A DNA stretch of 64,000 nucleotides from Zea mays (taxonomy: Eukaryota > Streptophyta > Magnoliopsida > Poales > Poaceae). The notes below the pieces were generated by a model that was not told the origin of the DNA, searched no databases, and saw only the letters and a list, made by a program, of their open reading frames with translations. The translations under genes were made by a program, and so were the position numbers. The stretch is taken from NCBI RefSeq assembly GCF_902167145.1, contig NC_050096.1, positions 160,889,825 through 160,953,824 of the forward strand, read 5' to 3'. Positions 10,514 to 21,792 of the stretch are shown piece after piece (within the stretch, counting starts at the first letter, position 1; the number at the start of each line of letters is the position of its first letter).

Positions 10514-11100
10514 TGCCGAGAGGCCTCGGGTAGGATTGCAAAGTGGGCGGTGGAGATCATGGGCGAGACAATCTCGTTCGCTCCTCGGAAGGCCATCAAG
10601 TCCCAAGTCTTGGCGGACTTTGTGGCTGAATGGGTCGACACCCAGCTTCCAGCAGCTCCAATCCAATCGGAACTCTGGACCATGTTTTTCGACGGGTCGC
10701 TGATGAAAACAGGAGCGGGCGCGGGCCTGCTCTTCATCTCACCCCTCGGGAAGCACCTCCGCTACGTGCTGCGCCTCCATTTCCCGGCGTCAAACAACGT
10801 GGCCGAGTACGAGGCTCTCGTAAACGGGTTGCGCATCGCCATCGAGCTAGGGGTTCGGCGACTCGCAGCTTGTCATCGACCAAGTCATGAAGAACTCCCA
10901 TTGCCGCGACCCGAAGATGGAAGCCTACTACGACGAGGTTCGGCGCCTGGAAGACAAGTTCTACGGGCTCGAGCTCAACCACATCGCTCGACGATACAAC
11001 GAGACTGCGGACGAGCTAGCTAAAATAGCCTCGGGGCGGACAACGGTTCCCCCGGACGTCTTCTCCCGAGACCTACATCAACCCTCCGTCAAGACGGACG
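10514..11100 (+). pseudogene. Gypsy C RNase H (frameshifted)
   Basis: RNase H motifs WTMFFDGSLMKTGAGAG (from about 10677) and NNVAEYEALVNGLRIA are in one frame. HIARRYNETADELAKIA (about 10980-11030) is in another. The frame is lost near 10855-10865, where a short deletion seems to have removed bases between the two parts. It would degrade the RNA strand during reverse transcription. Confidence 0.8.
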
Positions 11101-12473
11101 ACACGCTCGAGCCCGAGGAGGCCTCGGCCCAGCCCGAGGCACCCTCGGCTCAGCCCGAGGCGCCCTCGACCGCCGAGGGTGAGGCACTGCGCGTCAAGGA
11201 AGAGCGGAATGGGGTCATGCCTAATCAAAACTGGCAGACCCCGTACCTGCAATATCTCCACCGAGGAGAGCTACCCTTCGACAGAGCCGAAGCTCGGCGA
11301 CTGGCGCGGCGCGCCAGGTCGTTCGTCTTGCTGGGTGAAGAAAAGGAGCTCTACCACCACAGCCCCTCAGGCATCCTCCAGCGATGCATATCCATCACCG
11401 AAGGTCAGGAGATATTGCAAGAAATACACTCGGGGGCTTGCGGTCATCACGCAGCACCTCGAGCCCTCGTTGGAAACACCTTCCGACAGGGTTTCTACTG
11501 GCCAACCGCGGTGGCCGACACCACTAGGATTGTACGCACCTGCCGAGGGTGCCAATTCTACGCAAGGCAGACACACCTGCCCGCTCAGGCCCTGCAAACA
11601 ATACCCATCACCTAGCCGTTTGCTGTGTGGGGTCTGGACCTCGTCGGTCCCTTGCAGAAGGCACCCGGGGGCTTCACGCACCTGCTGGTCGCTATCGACA
11701 AATTCTCCAAGTGGATTGAGGTCCGACCCCTAAACAGCATCAGGTCCGAACAGGCGGTGGCGTTCTTCACCAACATCATCCATCGCTTTGGGGTCCTAAA
11801 CTCCATCATCACCGACAACGGCACCCAGTTCACTGGCAGAAAGTTCCTGGACTTCTGCGAGGGCCACCGCATCCGGGTGGACTGGGCCGCCGTAGCTCAC
11901 CCCATGACGAATGGGCAGGTAGAGCGTGCCAACGACATGACTCTGCAGGGACTCAAGCCGAGGATCTACAACGACCTCAACAAGTTCGGCAGGCGATGGA
12001 TGAAGGAACTCCTCTCGGTGGTCCGGAGTCTGAGGACGACGCCAAGCCGAGCCACGGGCTTCACGCCGTTCTTTCTAGTCTATGGGGCCGAGGCTATCTT
12101 GCCCACAGACTTAGAATACGGCTCCCCGAGGACAAGGGCGTACGACGACCGAAGCAACCAGGCCAGCCGAGAAGACTCACTGGACCAGCTGGAAGAGGCT
12201 CAGGACATGGCCTTACTACACTCGGCAAGGTATCAGCAGTCTCTGCGACGCTACCACGCCCGAGGGGTTCGGTCCCGAGACCTCCAGGTGGGGGACTTGG
12301 TGCTTCGGCTACGACAAGACGCCCGAGGGCATCATAAGCTCACACCTCCCTGGGAAGGGCCGTTCATCATCGCCAAGATTTTGAAGCCCGGAACATACAA
12401 GCTGGCCAACAGTCAAGGTGAGGTCTACAACAACGCTTGGAACATCCGACAGCTACGTCGCTCTTACCCTTAA
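11101..12473 (+). pseudogene. Gypsy C integrase
   Basis: An acidic Glu/Pro/Ala-rich linker leads into the HHCC finger (IHSGACGHHAAPRA ... CRGCQFY, about 11425-11570). The DDE core follows: WGLDLVGPL, IITDNGTQFTGRKF and NGQVERANDM. The C-terminal block LQVGDLVLRLRQD plus PPWEGPFIIAKILKPGTYKL is a normal gypsy integrase tail. TAG at 11613-11615 lies between finger and core and fits a TGG-to-TAG change. Otherwise the region is open to the natural end at 12471-12473. Confidence 0.88.
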
Positions 12474-12639
12474 GATGTTTTCAAGTCGTTCATATACCTC
12501 GTTCTCTTTACATACGCAAAAAGAGTCTAACCATCAAGGAAGGGTCAGCCTTGCCTCAGCAAAGCCCGACCCTCCCTCGGGGGCTAGAAGGGGGGAACCC
12601 CCTCTGCGTCAAAATTTTCCTCAGAAAAAGTCTTTCTGT

Positions 12640-13045
12640 CAGAACGTCTTTCGCGCTTTTCGACTACTTCGATAGTGGAATCCTGAAAACGATGGAGTAC
12701 ACATAAGCGACAAGGCCGACCGAGCCGAGGGACTCCTACGCCTTCGGGATACGGATACCTCACTCATCACCTTCTGCGATAAGTAACTCTCGCTCGGATA
12801 AGCGATTCTGCTGCCGAACAAGTCTTAACGCTCAAAAACCTTCCTGGCGGAACGATTTTTTGTGACTTCTCAACTGTATCGATAACAGAATCCTGCGGAC
12901 GAGTAAGAGTACACGTAAGAGGCGAGGCCGACCGAGCCGAGGGACTCCTACGCCTCTGGGATACAGATACCTCACTCATCACCTCCCGTGATAAGTAACT
13001 CTTGCTCGGATAAGCGATTCTGCTACCGACAAACAAGTCCTGATA
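12640..13045 (+). repeat. Two tandem copies of a 212-bp block in gypsy C
   Basis: The block gccgaccgagccgagggac recurs at 12715 and 12927 (212 bases apart). It is followed in both copies by cctcactcatcacc, gataagtaactct and gctcggataagcgattctgct. Copies differ by scattered substitutions. Confidence 0.8.
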
Positions 13046-13462
13046 CTCGAAACAAGAGGAAAAGAAACGCAGCTCTATAACATGACGATGATATATTTGG
13101 GCCTCGACGGCCGCAAAAAACATACGCACACTATAGATAAACTGTTCCTGCAGGTTCAGACATCAGTAGGGGGAGCAGCAGCACCCTCGGCATCGACTCC
13201 ACCTTCGGCGGAATCCGACCCGGCCTCGAACAGCAACACAGTCGGAGGATCTCCGCCTCGAAGGAAGATGTTAGCACCGCGCCTGGGCCATCGCCGCCAG
13301 GGTCTCCTCCAGGAACTCGGCCCGAGCAGACGGCTCGACTGGCCGCTCCGTAGCCTCAGCCAGCTGACCCCCGAGGACATCAGCCCGGCTCATGGCCTTG
13401 GCAGCCCGACTCCAGGGTTGGTCTCGCCGGTGGACGACCTGGCCAGGTTCCAGCCACCGCTG

Positions 13463-14238
13463 CTAAGCCTCCTCGGCCTGGGAAGTCCCCTGCTCCTGGG
13501 TCGATAGAGTTTCTTCTCCAGCTGCCACCACCTCAGCACCGGCGGCGGCGTCCACCTGCCCACCAACACCGCACCAGCGGGTGCCGGCCACCCCAAAGCG
13601 CACCGGCAGGTCCTCACTCCCGTCCTCGCCACGAAAACGAGAATGGGACCGTCCTAGAACACGAGTACCGCCCTTGCGGCGTACGACGTGTTGTGAGACC
13701 CCCCGGTGCGGCTGGCCACCGTTACCCGAATAGAGGACGGAATGCTGCACCCTGGCTGGGCAGCAGCAGTTCGCCTTCCCCGACATGGCTGGAGGACGCC
13801 TCCTCTGCAGAGCTGGAGGATGGTTTCCACACCCAGAAGCTAGAGGAAGAAGCGGGATGCCAGCCCACGCGAAGGCAGGCCCCGGCTCGCCTCGCCCTCC
13901 TCCCCAGCAAGGATGATGAAGATCCTTGAAGCTGAGGGCGGGGCAGAGGCCGCAGCCCGGCTTGCTTCTCCCCACCATCGAAATGGTGGTCACCGTCTTG
14001 GGTGACCATTGGTGAGGGGATGCAGCTGGGCTGCCTGATGAAAATCCTTGAAGCCGAGCGATGGCTGAAAGGTACCAACCTCCACGAGGTTGCGCTCCTC
14101 CCACAACGAGACGAAGGCAACGCGGGCGCTCCCCATCCGGGGGCTCGGAAGGCGGAAAGGCACGGTGCATGAGGATAGTGCGAAGGCGTGGCTACCACCC
14201 GGGGGGTCGATCCCTTCTTTAAAGGCGACTCTCCCCAC
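13463..14238 (-). other. Overlapping antisense open frames in gypsy C 3' region
   Basis: Minus-strand frames span 14170-13463 (235 codons), 14198-13722 (158) and 14238-13990 (82), in different frames of the same stretch. The longest is Gly/Arg/Pro-rich with an Ala/Glu-rich end; I recognise no domain. Antisense open frames between integrase and 3' LTR are known for some maize gypsy elements such as Grande, so this may be a decayed accessory gene. GC-rich sequence also yields long frames by chance. Confidence 0.35.
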
Positions 14239-15120
14239 TCGCGTCCTCAGGCGTCGCGTACTAAGTCTTCACCAACACACTCCAGGGTCCTCCCCCTACG
14301 ACACGGGGGCTGGGTCCCACACGACATGCAAGCTGGCCTAGGACAGAAGAAGCCAAACCCCCGCGCGTGGAGCGTGTAACCGCCCAGCGGTTACAAGCAC
14401 TCCTCCATCTTCGCCTAAACCAGCGGGTGAAAGGGCGGACCGCCATGCAGGCGACATGCAACTGCACCACGGGGACACACCCTTTCGACTTCAACACATC
14501 CAGCGTGGAGGCCCAGGCCCACACGTCATGTAACCGGCGCGCCAGTTACTGTGTGCGAAAAACTCCACCGCCACTTGCGCCAGTATCGCGCCTTCTCGAC
14601 TGCGGAACCGGTGCCACGACTCGAGGCAACCCTGCGCACGGCCCAGCAGTGCCAACCAAGCACATCGGTCACGGGTCAGTCAGCCGCGGGAGAAGGCACG
14701 ACGGTCGATATTGCCAAAAGTGGGCCGGCAGTAATGGCGGCAGAGGACGGACGGAAGCAGCAGTCAAATTGTCTGCAGGCTCACGTCCCCTCCTGGGGCA
14801 GCAGGGGAGCCCTCTCCCACGGCGTGAAGACGACACGCCCGTGTTCCGTCCCTCGAACGGCTCACACAACGGCTGCCCTGCGAACCACTCGTCCTGTCGC
14901 ATTGACTCCGTGGCAGGGCAGGCGACACCTTTGGCAGGCGAAGCGGGCGATGCTTCACCTCCGCCATAATGACCGCGTCAAAAAAGGTGCACCACATCGT
15001 TCAATTTCGTATCCTTTTCCTCTTCCCCTTTCTCTCTCTTGCTACAGGGACCGGGAAAGGGGATACTCCGAAAGGGATCCTTCCCCGCGAAGGAAGCGGG
15101 CCTCAAGCCCTCCTACTGAT

Positions 15121-15340
15121 CAGAGGTTCGAAGGCTGGCCCCTCGGAAGGGTTCGACAGCCGCCTCAGAGCACTCGGGCTCCGCGCCCACTATTGGTCAG
15201 AGGTTCGAAGGCTGGCCCCTCGAACGGGTTCGACAGCCGCCTCAGGCCACTCGGGCTCCGCGCCCACTACTGATCAGGGGTTCGAAGGCTGGCCCCACGA
15301 AGGGTTCGACAGTCGCCTCAGAACACGTAGAGCGAGGGAT
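15121..15340 (+). repeat. Three tandem 77-bp units in gypsy C
   Basis: The phrase cag(a/g)ggttcgaaggctggcc recurs at 15121, 15198 and 15275, a strict 77-base period, each followed by gggttcgacag(c/t)cgcctcag. It lies about 120 bases before the site where Sirevirus A inserted. Confidence 0.88.
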
Positions 15341-15457
15341 GACTCTGGGTACGTCCGATACATGTCTGAGGCTCGGGCTACGCTCCCGAGGTACCCTAGG
15401 ACATTTCCGAGACCAGCAGAAGCGATTCTGTAACGGAATCCCATCAGAGGGAGGCAT

Positions 15458-16472
15458 TGAAAGGGAAATGTGCCCTTGGGCCATTTCTAAGTATTTTGGT
15501 GATTAAGTGTCCAACACAAGTGCCTAAGTGTTAAATTGTGCCAAGGACTCCAGAAGTGCAAATCAAGATTAAAGGTATGTTTCTAGACTTAGTACATTGT
15601 TTTGAAGACTAATGTATTGTGTCTAAGTGCTAGAAATAGGAGAAACAATTTTGGAGAAGTCGGCTGTGTACAACCAAAATGCTGCTCGGTCTGTGTGCAC
15701 CGGGCAGTGTCCGGTGCGCCAACGGCTCTGAATCTCCAACGGTCGGCTTCGCCAAAGAAGGAAAGAAATCCGCACCGGACAGTGTCCGGTGGTGCACAGG
15801 ACTGTCCAGTGCGCCAGGTGACAGAAGGCAGGAATTGCCTTCCTGGAATGCTCTCAACGGCTCCTAGCTGCCTTGGGGCTATAAAAGGGACCCCTAGGCA
15901 AATGGTGTACACCAAGCATTCTCTAAGCATTCCTAAGCACCAAGACTCCAATTCCACGCATTCGATTCTTTGTGATAGCAACTAGAGCTCCATTTGAGTA
16001 GAGAACTCTTTGAGTTGTGTTGAGAGCTCGTGTTGTGACTTGTGTGCGTGTTGTTGCTCTGATTTTGTGTCTTGTGTGCGTTGCTCATCCCAGCCTTACT
16101 TCCGTGCTTCTTTGTGAACATCATATTGTAAGGGCAAGAGGCTCCAAGTTGTGGAGATTCCTCGCAAGCGGGAGATAGTAAAAAGCAAAACACCATGGTA
16201 TTCAAGTGGGTTTTTGGACCGCTTGAGAGGGGTTGATTGCAACCCTCGTCCGTTGGGACGCCACAACGTGGAGTAGGCAAGTGTTGGACTTGGCCGAACC
16301 ACGAGATAAACCACTGTGCCATCTCTGTGTTGATATTCTTGTGGTTATCGTGTTGTGCAAGAACTCTTCTCTAGCCACTTGGCATTACTGTGCTAACTCT
16401 TAATCAAGTTTTGTGGATTAAGTTTCAAGTTTTTATAGGATCACCTATTCACCCCCCCTCTAGGTGCTCTCA
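15458..16472 (+). repeat. Sirevirus A 5' LTR
   Basis: 1015 bp from TGAAAGGG to GCTCTCA. It has a TATA box at 15880-15887 and two clusters of degenerate ACCGGAC/GTCCGGT palindromes (15700-15720, 15772-15825). The 3' end has a C-rich run (accccccctctagg). Confidence 0.93.
15880..15887 (+). promoter_or_regulatory. TATA box of Sirevirus A 5' LTR
   Basis: tataaaag in the context ggggctataaaagggacccc. The same context occurs in the other Opie-like LTRs of the window. Confidence 0.75.
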
Positions 16473-16474
16473 AT

Positions 16475-16486
16475 TGGTATCAGAGC
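16475..16486 (+). other. Sirevirus A primer-binding site (initiator Met tRNA)
   Basis: TGGTATCAGAGC two bases after the LTR end, the classic complement to the 3' end of plant initiator methionine tRNA. Confidence 0.9.
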
Positions 16487-16522
16487 CGCTCTCTTCAAGA
16501 AAGGGACTAATCGCCCGAAGAG

Positions 16523-18894
16523 ATGGATCCTAAGGGCAAGGGGATGGTGGTCAATGATAAGGAGAAGGAGACCTTCGTCAATGATCCAAAGGATGACAAG
16601 CCTACTGACTCAGGCTCGGGCCACAAAATAAAAGACGGGAGGAAGAAGAAAACAAGGCGCATCAAGGAGATAGTCTACTACGACAGCGACGAATCTTCCT
16701 CTTTCCAAAAGGACGACGACAACGACTACGAGAAAAAGAAGACGGTTAATTCAAACTTTTCCTTTGATTATTCTCGTATTCCACAAAGTTCTAATGCTCA
16801 TTTGCTTTCCATTCCCCTCAGTAAACCCCCCACTTTGATGGAGAGGACTACGGATTTTGGAGTCACAAAATGCGTAGCCACTTGTTCTCTCTCCATCCAA
16901 GTATATGGTAGATAGTAGAAAATGGAATGCACTTTGATAGTACGGATAGTCCCATGTTCATTAATGAGCAAATTCACAAAAATGCACAAGCTACTACTGT
17001 TCTTCTAGCTTCATTGTGCAGGGATGAATACCATAAGGTGAGCGGCTTGGATAACGCCAAGCAGATTTGGGACACCCTCAAAATCTCACATGAGGGGAAC
17101 GACGTCACCATGCTCACTAAGATGGAGTTGGTGGAGGGCGAGCTTGGGAGATTCGCAATGATCAGGGGCGAGGAGCCAACCCAAATGTACAACCGACTCA
17201 AGACCCTCGTCAACAAAATAAGGAGCTATGGAAGCACGTGATGGACGGACCACGACGTCGTCCGTCTAATGCTAAGGTCTTTTACTGTCCTTGATCCACA
17301 TCTTGTGAACAATATTCGTGAGAATCCTAGGTACACCAAGATGACGCCCGAGGGGATACTTGGAAAGTTTGTAAGCGGGTGGATGATGATCAAGGAGGCA
17401 AGATACGTTGATGATGCGTTGAACGGCCCAATCCACGAGCCTCAAACCGTTGCTCTCAAAGCAACGAGGAGCAAGGAAGGGCTACCTAGCAAGGTGGCAC
17501 AAGTTGAGGCGACAGGACTCAATGAGGAAGAGATGGCCCTCATCATTAAGCGTTTCAAGACGGCGCTAAGGGGTCGCAAGGAGCATCCCAACAAGACCAA
17601 GACGAAGGGGAAGCGCTCATGCTTCAAATGTGGTAAGATTGGTCATTTTATCGCTAATTGTCCCGATAATGATAGTGACCAGGAACAAGGGAACAAGAGG
17701 GAAAAGAAGAAGGCTTACAAGAAGGCTAAAGGCGAGGCACACCTTGGAAAGGAGTAGGACTCGGATTGTTCGTCGTCCGACTCCGACAACGAAGGACTCG
17801 CCGCCACCGCCTTCAACAAGTCGGCCCTCTTCCCCAACGAGCATCACACCTGCCTCATGGCAAGGGAAAAGAAGGTAAGCACTCATAATACTAGTACTTA
17901 CGCTTCCTCAAGTGATGAAGAATCTAGCGATGATGAAATAGACTATTCATGTTTATTCAAGGGCCTAGATAGAACTAAGGTTGATAAGATTAATGAATTA
18001 ATTGATGCATTGAATGATAAGAATAGGTTATTAGAAAAGCAAGATGATCTTTTGTATGAAGAACATGATAAGTTTGTAGAGTCACAAAAATCCCTGGCTT
18101 TAGAAATTAAAAGGAATGAAATGCTTTCTTGTGAATTGTCTTCATGCCATGACTCTATTTCTAGCTTAAGGAGCATAAATGATGATTTGAATGCTAAGTT
18201 AGAAATAGCTAATAAATCAACATCTTGTGTAGAACATGTTGCAATTTGCAATAGGTGTAAAGATTTTAATGTTGATGCTTGTAGTGAACATCTAGTTTCA
18301 ATTTCTAATTTGAATGATGAAGTGGCTAGTCTTAATGCCCAACTTAAGACTAGCAAGAGTGAATTTGACAAACTAAAATTTGCAAGGGATGCCTATACGA
18401 TTGGTAGACACCCCTCAATTAAGGATGGTCTTGGCTTCAAGAGGGGAGTCAAGAACTTAACAAGCCATAAGGCTTCCATCTCCGCCAAGGAGAAAGGGAA
18501 GGCCCCTATGGCTAGTAGTGCTCAAAAGAACCATGCTTTCATGTATCATGATAGGAGACATTCTAGGAATGTTTATAGAAGTTGTGATGCTTTTAATTCT
18601 CATGCCATGATTGCTTCTAGTTCTTCTATTATGCATGATAGAAATTTGGCTAGGAAAAATGCTATGCCTAGAAGAAATGTTGTTCATGTTCCTAGGAAAG
18701 TAAACTATGAATCTTCTACAATTTTTCATACTTGCAATGCTTCCTTCACTATTTGTAGAAAGGATAAGAAGGTGATTGCTAGGAAGTTAGGGGCAAGATG
18801 CAAGGGAGATAAAACTTGCATTTGGGTCCCTAAGACAATTGTCACTAACCTTGTAGGACCCAACAAGAGTTGGGTACCTAAGACCCAAGCCTAA
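16523..18894 (+). pseudogene. Sirevirus A gag (broken)
   Basis: Starts at ATG 16523 (MDPKGKGMVVNDKEKE), with a Lys-rich, acid-rich N-terminus. The UBN2-like gag core follows (ASLCRDEYHKVSGLDNAKQI, TYNRLKT-type block), then a CCHC knuckle (CFKCGKIGHFIANC, about 17620-17662), a Lys-rich stretch and a long coiled-coil tail (about 17930-18390). A basic end with [19 protein letters not shown] closes it. Such extended coiled-coil gag is a Sirevirus trait. By comparison with copy B: a one-base deletion near 16830, TGA at 17239-17241 where B has an Arg codon (CGA), and TAG at 17755-17757 where B has Trp. Confidence 0.88.
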
Positions 18895-18907
18895 ATTTGC
18901 CTTGCAG

Positions 18908-21792
18908 GTTTATGCATCCGGGGGATCAAGCTGGATTATCGACAGCGGATGCACAAACCACATGACGGGGGAGAAGAAGATGTTCTCTTCCTACGTCAAG
19001 AACAAAGACTCCCAAGACTCAATCATATTCGATGACAGGAATCAAGGCAAGGTGAAAGGGTTAGGAAAGATTGCTATTTCATCCGAGCACTCCATTTCCA
19101 ATGTGTTTCTAGTTGAGTCGCTTGGGTATAACTTGTTGTCTGTTAGTCAACTTTGTAATATGGGATATAATTGTTTATTCACAAATGTAGATGTGTCTGT
19201 CTTTAGAAGAAGTGATGGTTCATTAGCTTTTAAGGGTGTACTAGACGGCAACTTTATTTAGTTGATTTTGCAAAAGAGGAGGCCGGTCTAGATGCATGCT
19301 TAATTGCTAAGACTAGCATGGGCTGGCTGTGGCATCGCCGTTTAGCACATGTAGGAATGAAGAACCTTCACAAGCTTCTAAAGGGAGAACACGTTACAGG
19401 TCTAACTAATGTAACGTTTGAAAAAGATAGACCTTGTGTAGCTTGTCAAGCAGGTAAACTGGTGGGAAGCTCTCATCATGCAAAAAATGTGATGACCACA
19501 TCAAGACCTTTGGAGTTGCTTCATACGGACCTCTTCGGACCCGTCGCCTATCTAAGCATAGGAGGAAGTAAGTATGCTCTTGTTATAGTTGATGATTTTT
19601 CCCGCTTCACCTGGGTATTCTTTTTGCAGGATAAATCTGAAACCCAAGGGACCCTCAAGCGCTTCCTAAGGAGAGCTCAAAATGAGTTTGAGCTCAAGGT
19701 GAAGAAGATAAGGAGCGACAACGGGTCCGAGTTCAAGAACCTTCAAGTAGAGGAGTACCTTGAGGAGGAAGGAATCAAGCACGAGTTCTCCGCTCCCTAC
19801 ACACCACAACAAAATGGTGTGGTAGAGAGGAAGAACAGGACACTCATAGACATGGCAAGGACAATGCTTGGAGAATTCAAGACGCCCGAGCGGTTTTGGT
19901 TGGAAGCTGTGAACACGGCTTGCCATGCCATAAACCGGGTATACCTTCATCGCCTCCTCAAGAAGACTTCATATGAGCTCCTAACCGGTAACAAACCCAA
20001 TGTATCTTACTTTCGTGTTTTTGGGAGTAAATGCTACATTCTAGTGAAGAAAGGTAGAAATTCTAAGTTTGCTCCCAAAGCTGTAGAAGGGTTTTTATTA
20101 GGTTATGATTCAAATACAAAGGCGTATAGGGTCTTCAACAAATCATCGGGTTTGGTTGAAGTCTCTAGCGACGTTGTATTTGATGAGACTAATGGCTCTC
20201 CAAGAGAGCAAGTTGTTGATCTTGATGATGTAGATGAAGAAGATGTTCCGACGGCCGCAATACGTACCATGGCAATTGGTGATGTACGACCACAAGAACA
20301 AAAGGAGCAAGATCAACCTTCTTCCTCAATAATGGTGCATCCCCCAACTCAAGACGATGAACAGGTTCATCAAGAAGAGGCGTGTGATCAAGGGGAGCAC
20401 AAGATGTTCCTGTGATAGAGGAAGAAGCGCAACCGGCACCTCTAACCCAAGTTCGAGCGACGATTCAAAGGGATCATCCCATCGACTAGATTTTGGGTGA
20501 TATTAGCAAGGGAGTAACTACTCGCTCTAGATTAGTCAATTTTTGTGAGCATTACTCTTTTGTCTCTTCTATTGAGCCTTTCAGGGTAGAAGAGGCCTTG
20601 CTAGATCCAGACTGGGTGTTGGCCATGCAGGAGGAGCTCAACAACTTCAAGAGAAATGAAGTTTGGACACTGGTGCCTCATCCCAAGCAAAATGTTGTGG
20701 GAACCAAATGGGTGTTCCGCAACAAACAAGACGAGCACGGGGTGGTGACAAGGAACAAGGCACGACTTGTGGCAAAAGGTTATGCCCAAGTCGCAGGCTT
20801 GGACTTTGATGAGACTTTTGCTCCTATGGCTAGGCTAGAGTCAATTCGCATATTGTTAGCCTATGCTACTCACCATTCTTTCAGGTTGTTCCAAATGGAT
20901 GTGAAGAGCGCTTTCCTCAACGGGCCAATCAAGGAGGAGGTGTACGTGGAGCAACCCCCTGGCTTCGAGGATGAACGGTACCCCGACCACGTGTGTAAGC
21001 TCTCTAAGGCGCTCTATGGACTTAAGCAAGCCCCAAGAGCATGGTATGAATGCCTTAGAGACTTTTTAATTGCTAATGCTTTCAAGGTTGGGAAAGCCGA
21101 TCCAACGTTATTCACTAAGACTTGTGATGGTGATCTTTTTGTGTGCCAAATTTATGTCGATGACATAATATTTGGTTCTACTAACCAAAAGTCTTGTGAA
21201 GAGTTTAGCAGGGTGATGACTCAAAAGTTTGAGATGTCGATGATGGGCGAGTTAAGCTATTTCCTTGGGTTCCAAGTGAAGCAACTCAAGGATGGGACCT
21301 TCATCTCCCAAACGAAGTACACACAAGACTTGATCAAGCGGTTTGGGATGAAGGACGCCAAGCCCGCAAAGACTCCAATGGGAACCGACGGACACACCGA
21401 CCTCAACAAAGGAGGTAAGTCCGTTGATCAAAAGGCATACCGGTCTATGATAGGGTCCTTACTTTATTTATGTGCTAGTAGACCGGATATTATGCTTAGC
21501 GTATGCATGTGTGCTAGATTTCAATCCGATCCAAGGGAGTGTCACTTAGTGGCCGTGAAGCGAATTCTTAGATATTTAGTCGCTACGCCTTGCTTCGGGA
21601 TCTGGTATCCAAAGGGGTCTACCTTTGACTTAATTGGATATTCAGACTCTGATTATGCTGGATGTAAGGTCGATAGGAAGAGTACATCGGGGACGTGCCA
21701 ATTCTTAGGAAGGTCCTTGGTGTCATGGAGTTCTAAGAAACAAACTTCCGTTGCCCTATCCACCGCTGAGGCCGAGTACGTTGCCGCAGGAC
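18908..21792 (+). pseudogene. Sirevirus A pol, protease to start of RNase H (broken)
   Basis: Protease [13 protein letters not shown]; integrase finger [14 protein letters not shown] ... CVACQAGK; core [20 protein letters not shown] and [12 protein letters not shown] blocks include [38 protein letters not shown] and catalytic [10 protein letters not shown]. RNase H starts with [18 protein letters not shown]. Single-base deletions near 19245 and 20397 and TAG at 20487-20489 break it. There is no ATG near the start: pol lies +1 relative to gag with a YAG at 18905-18907 just before it. Element B cuts the gene inside RNase H after AEAEYVAAG; the end is at 30779-31092. Confidence 0.9.

Larger units (their letters stand above)
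12474..15457 (+). other. Gypsy C 3' internal non-coding region (left part)
   Basis: No plus-strand retroelement domain is seen after the integrase. The region holds a duplicated block of 212-base period (12640-13045), overlapping minus-strand open frames (13463-14238), a CT-rich tract near 15011-15042 and three 77-base units (15121-15340). Sirevirus A is inserted at its right end; the region resumes at 32903. Confidence 0.75.
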
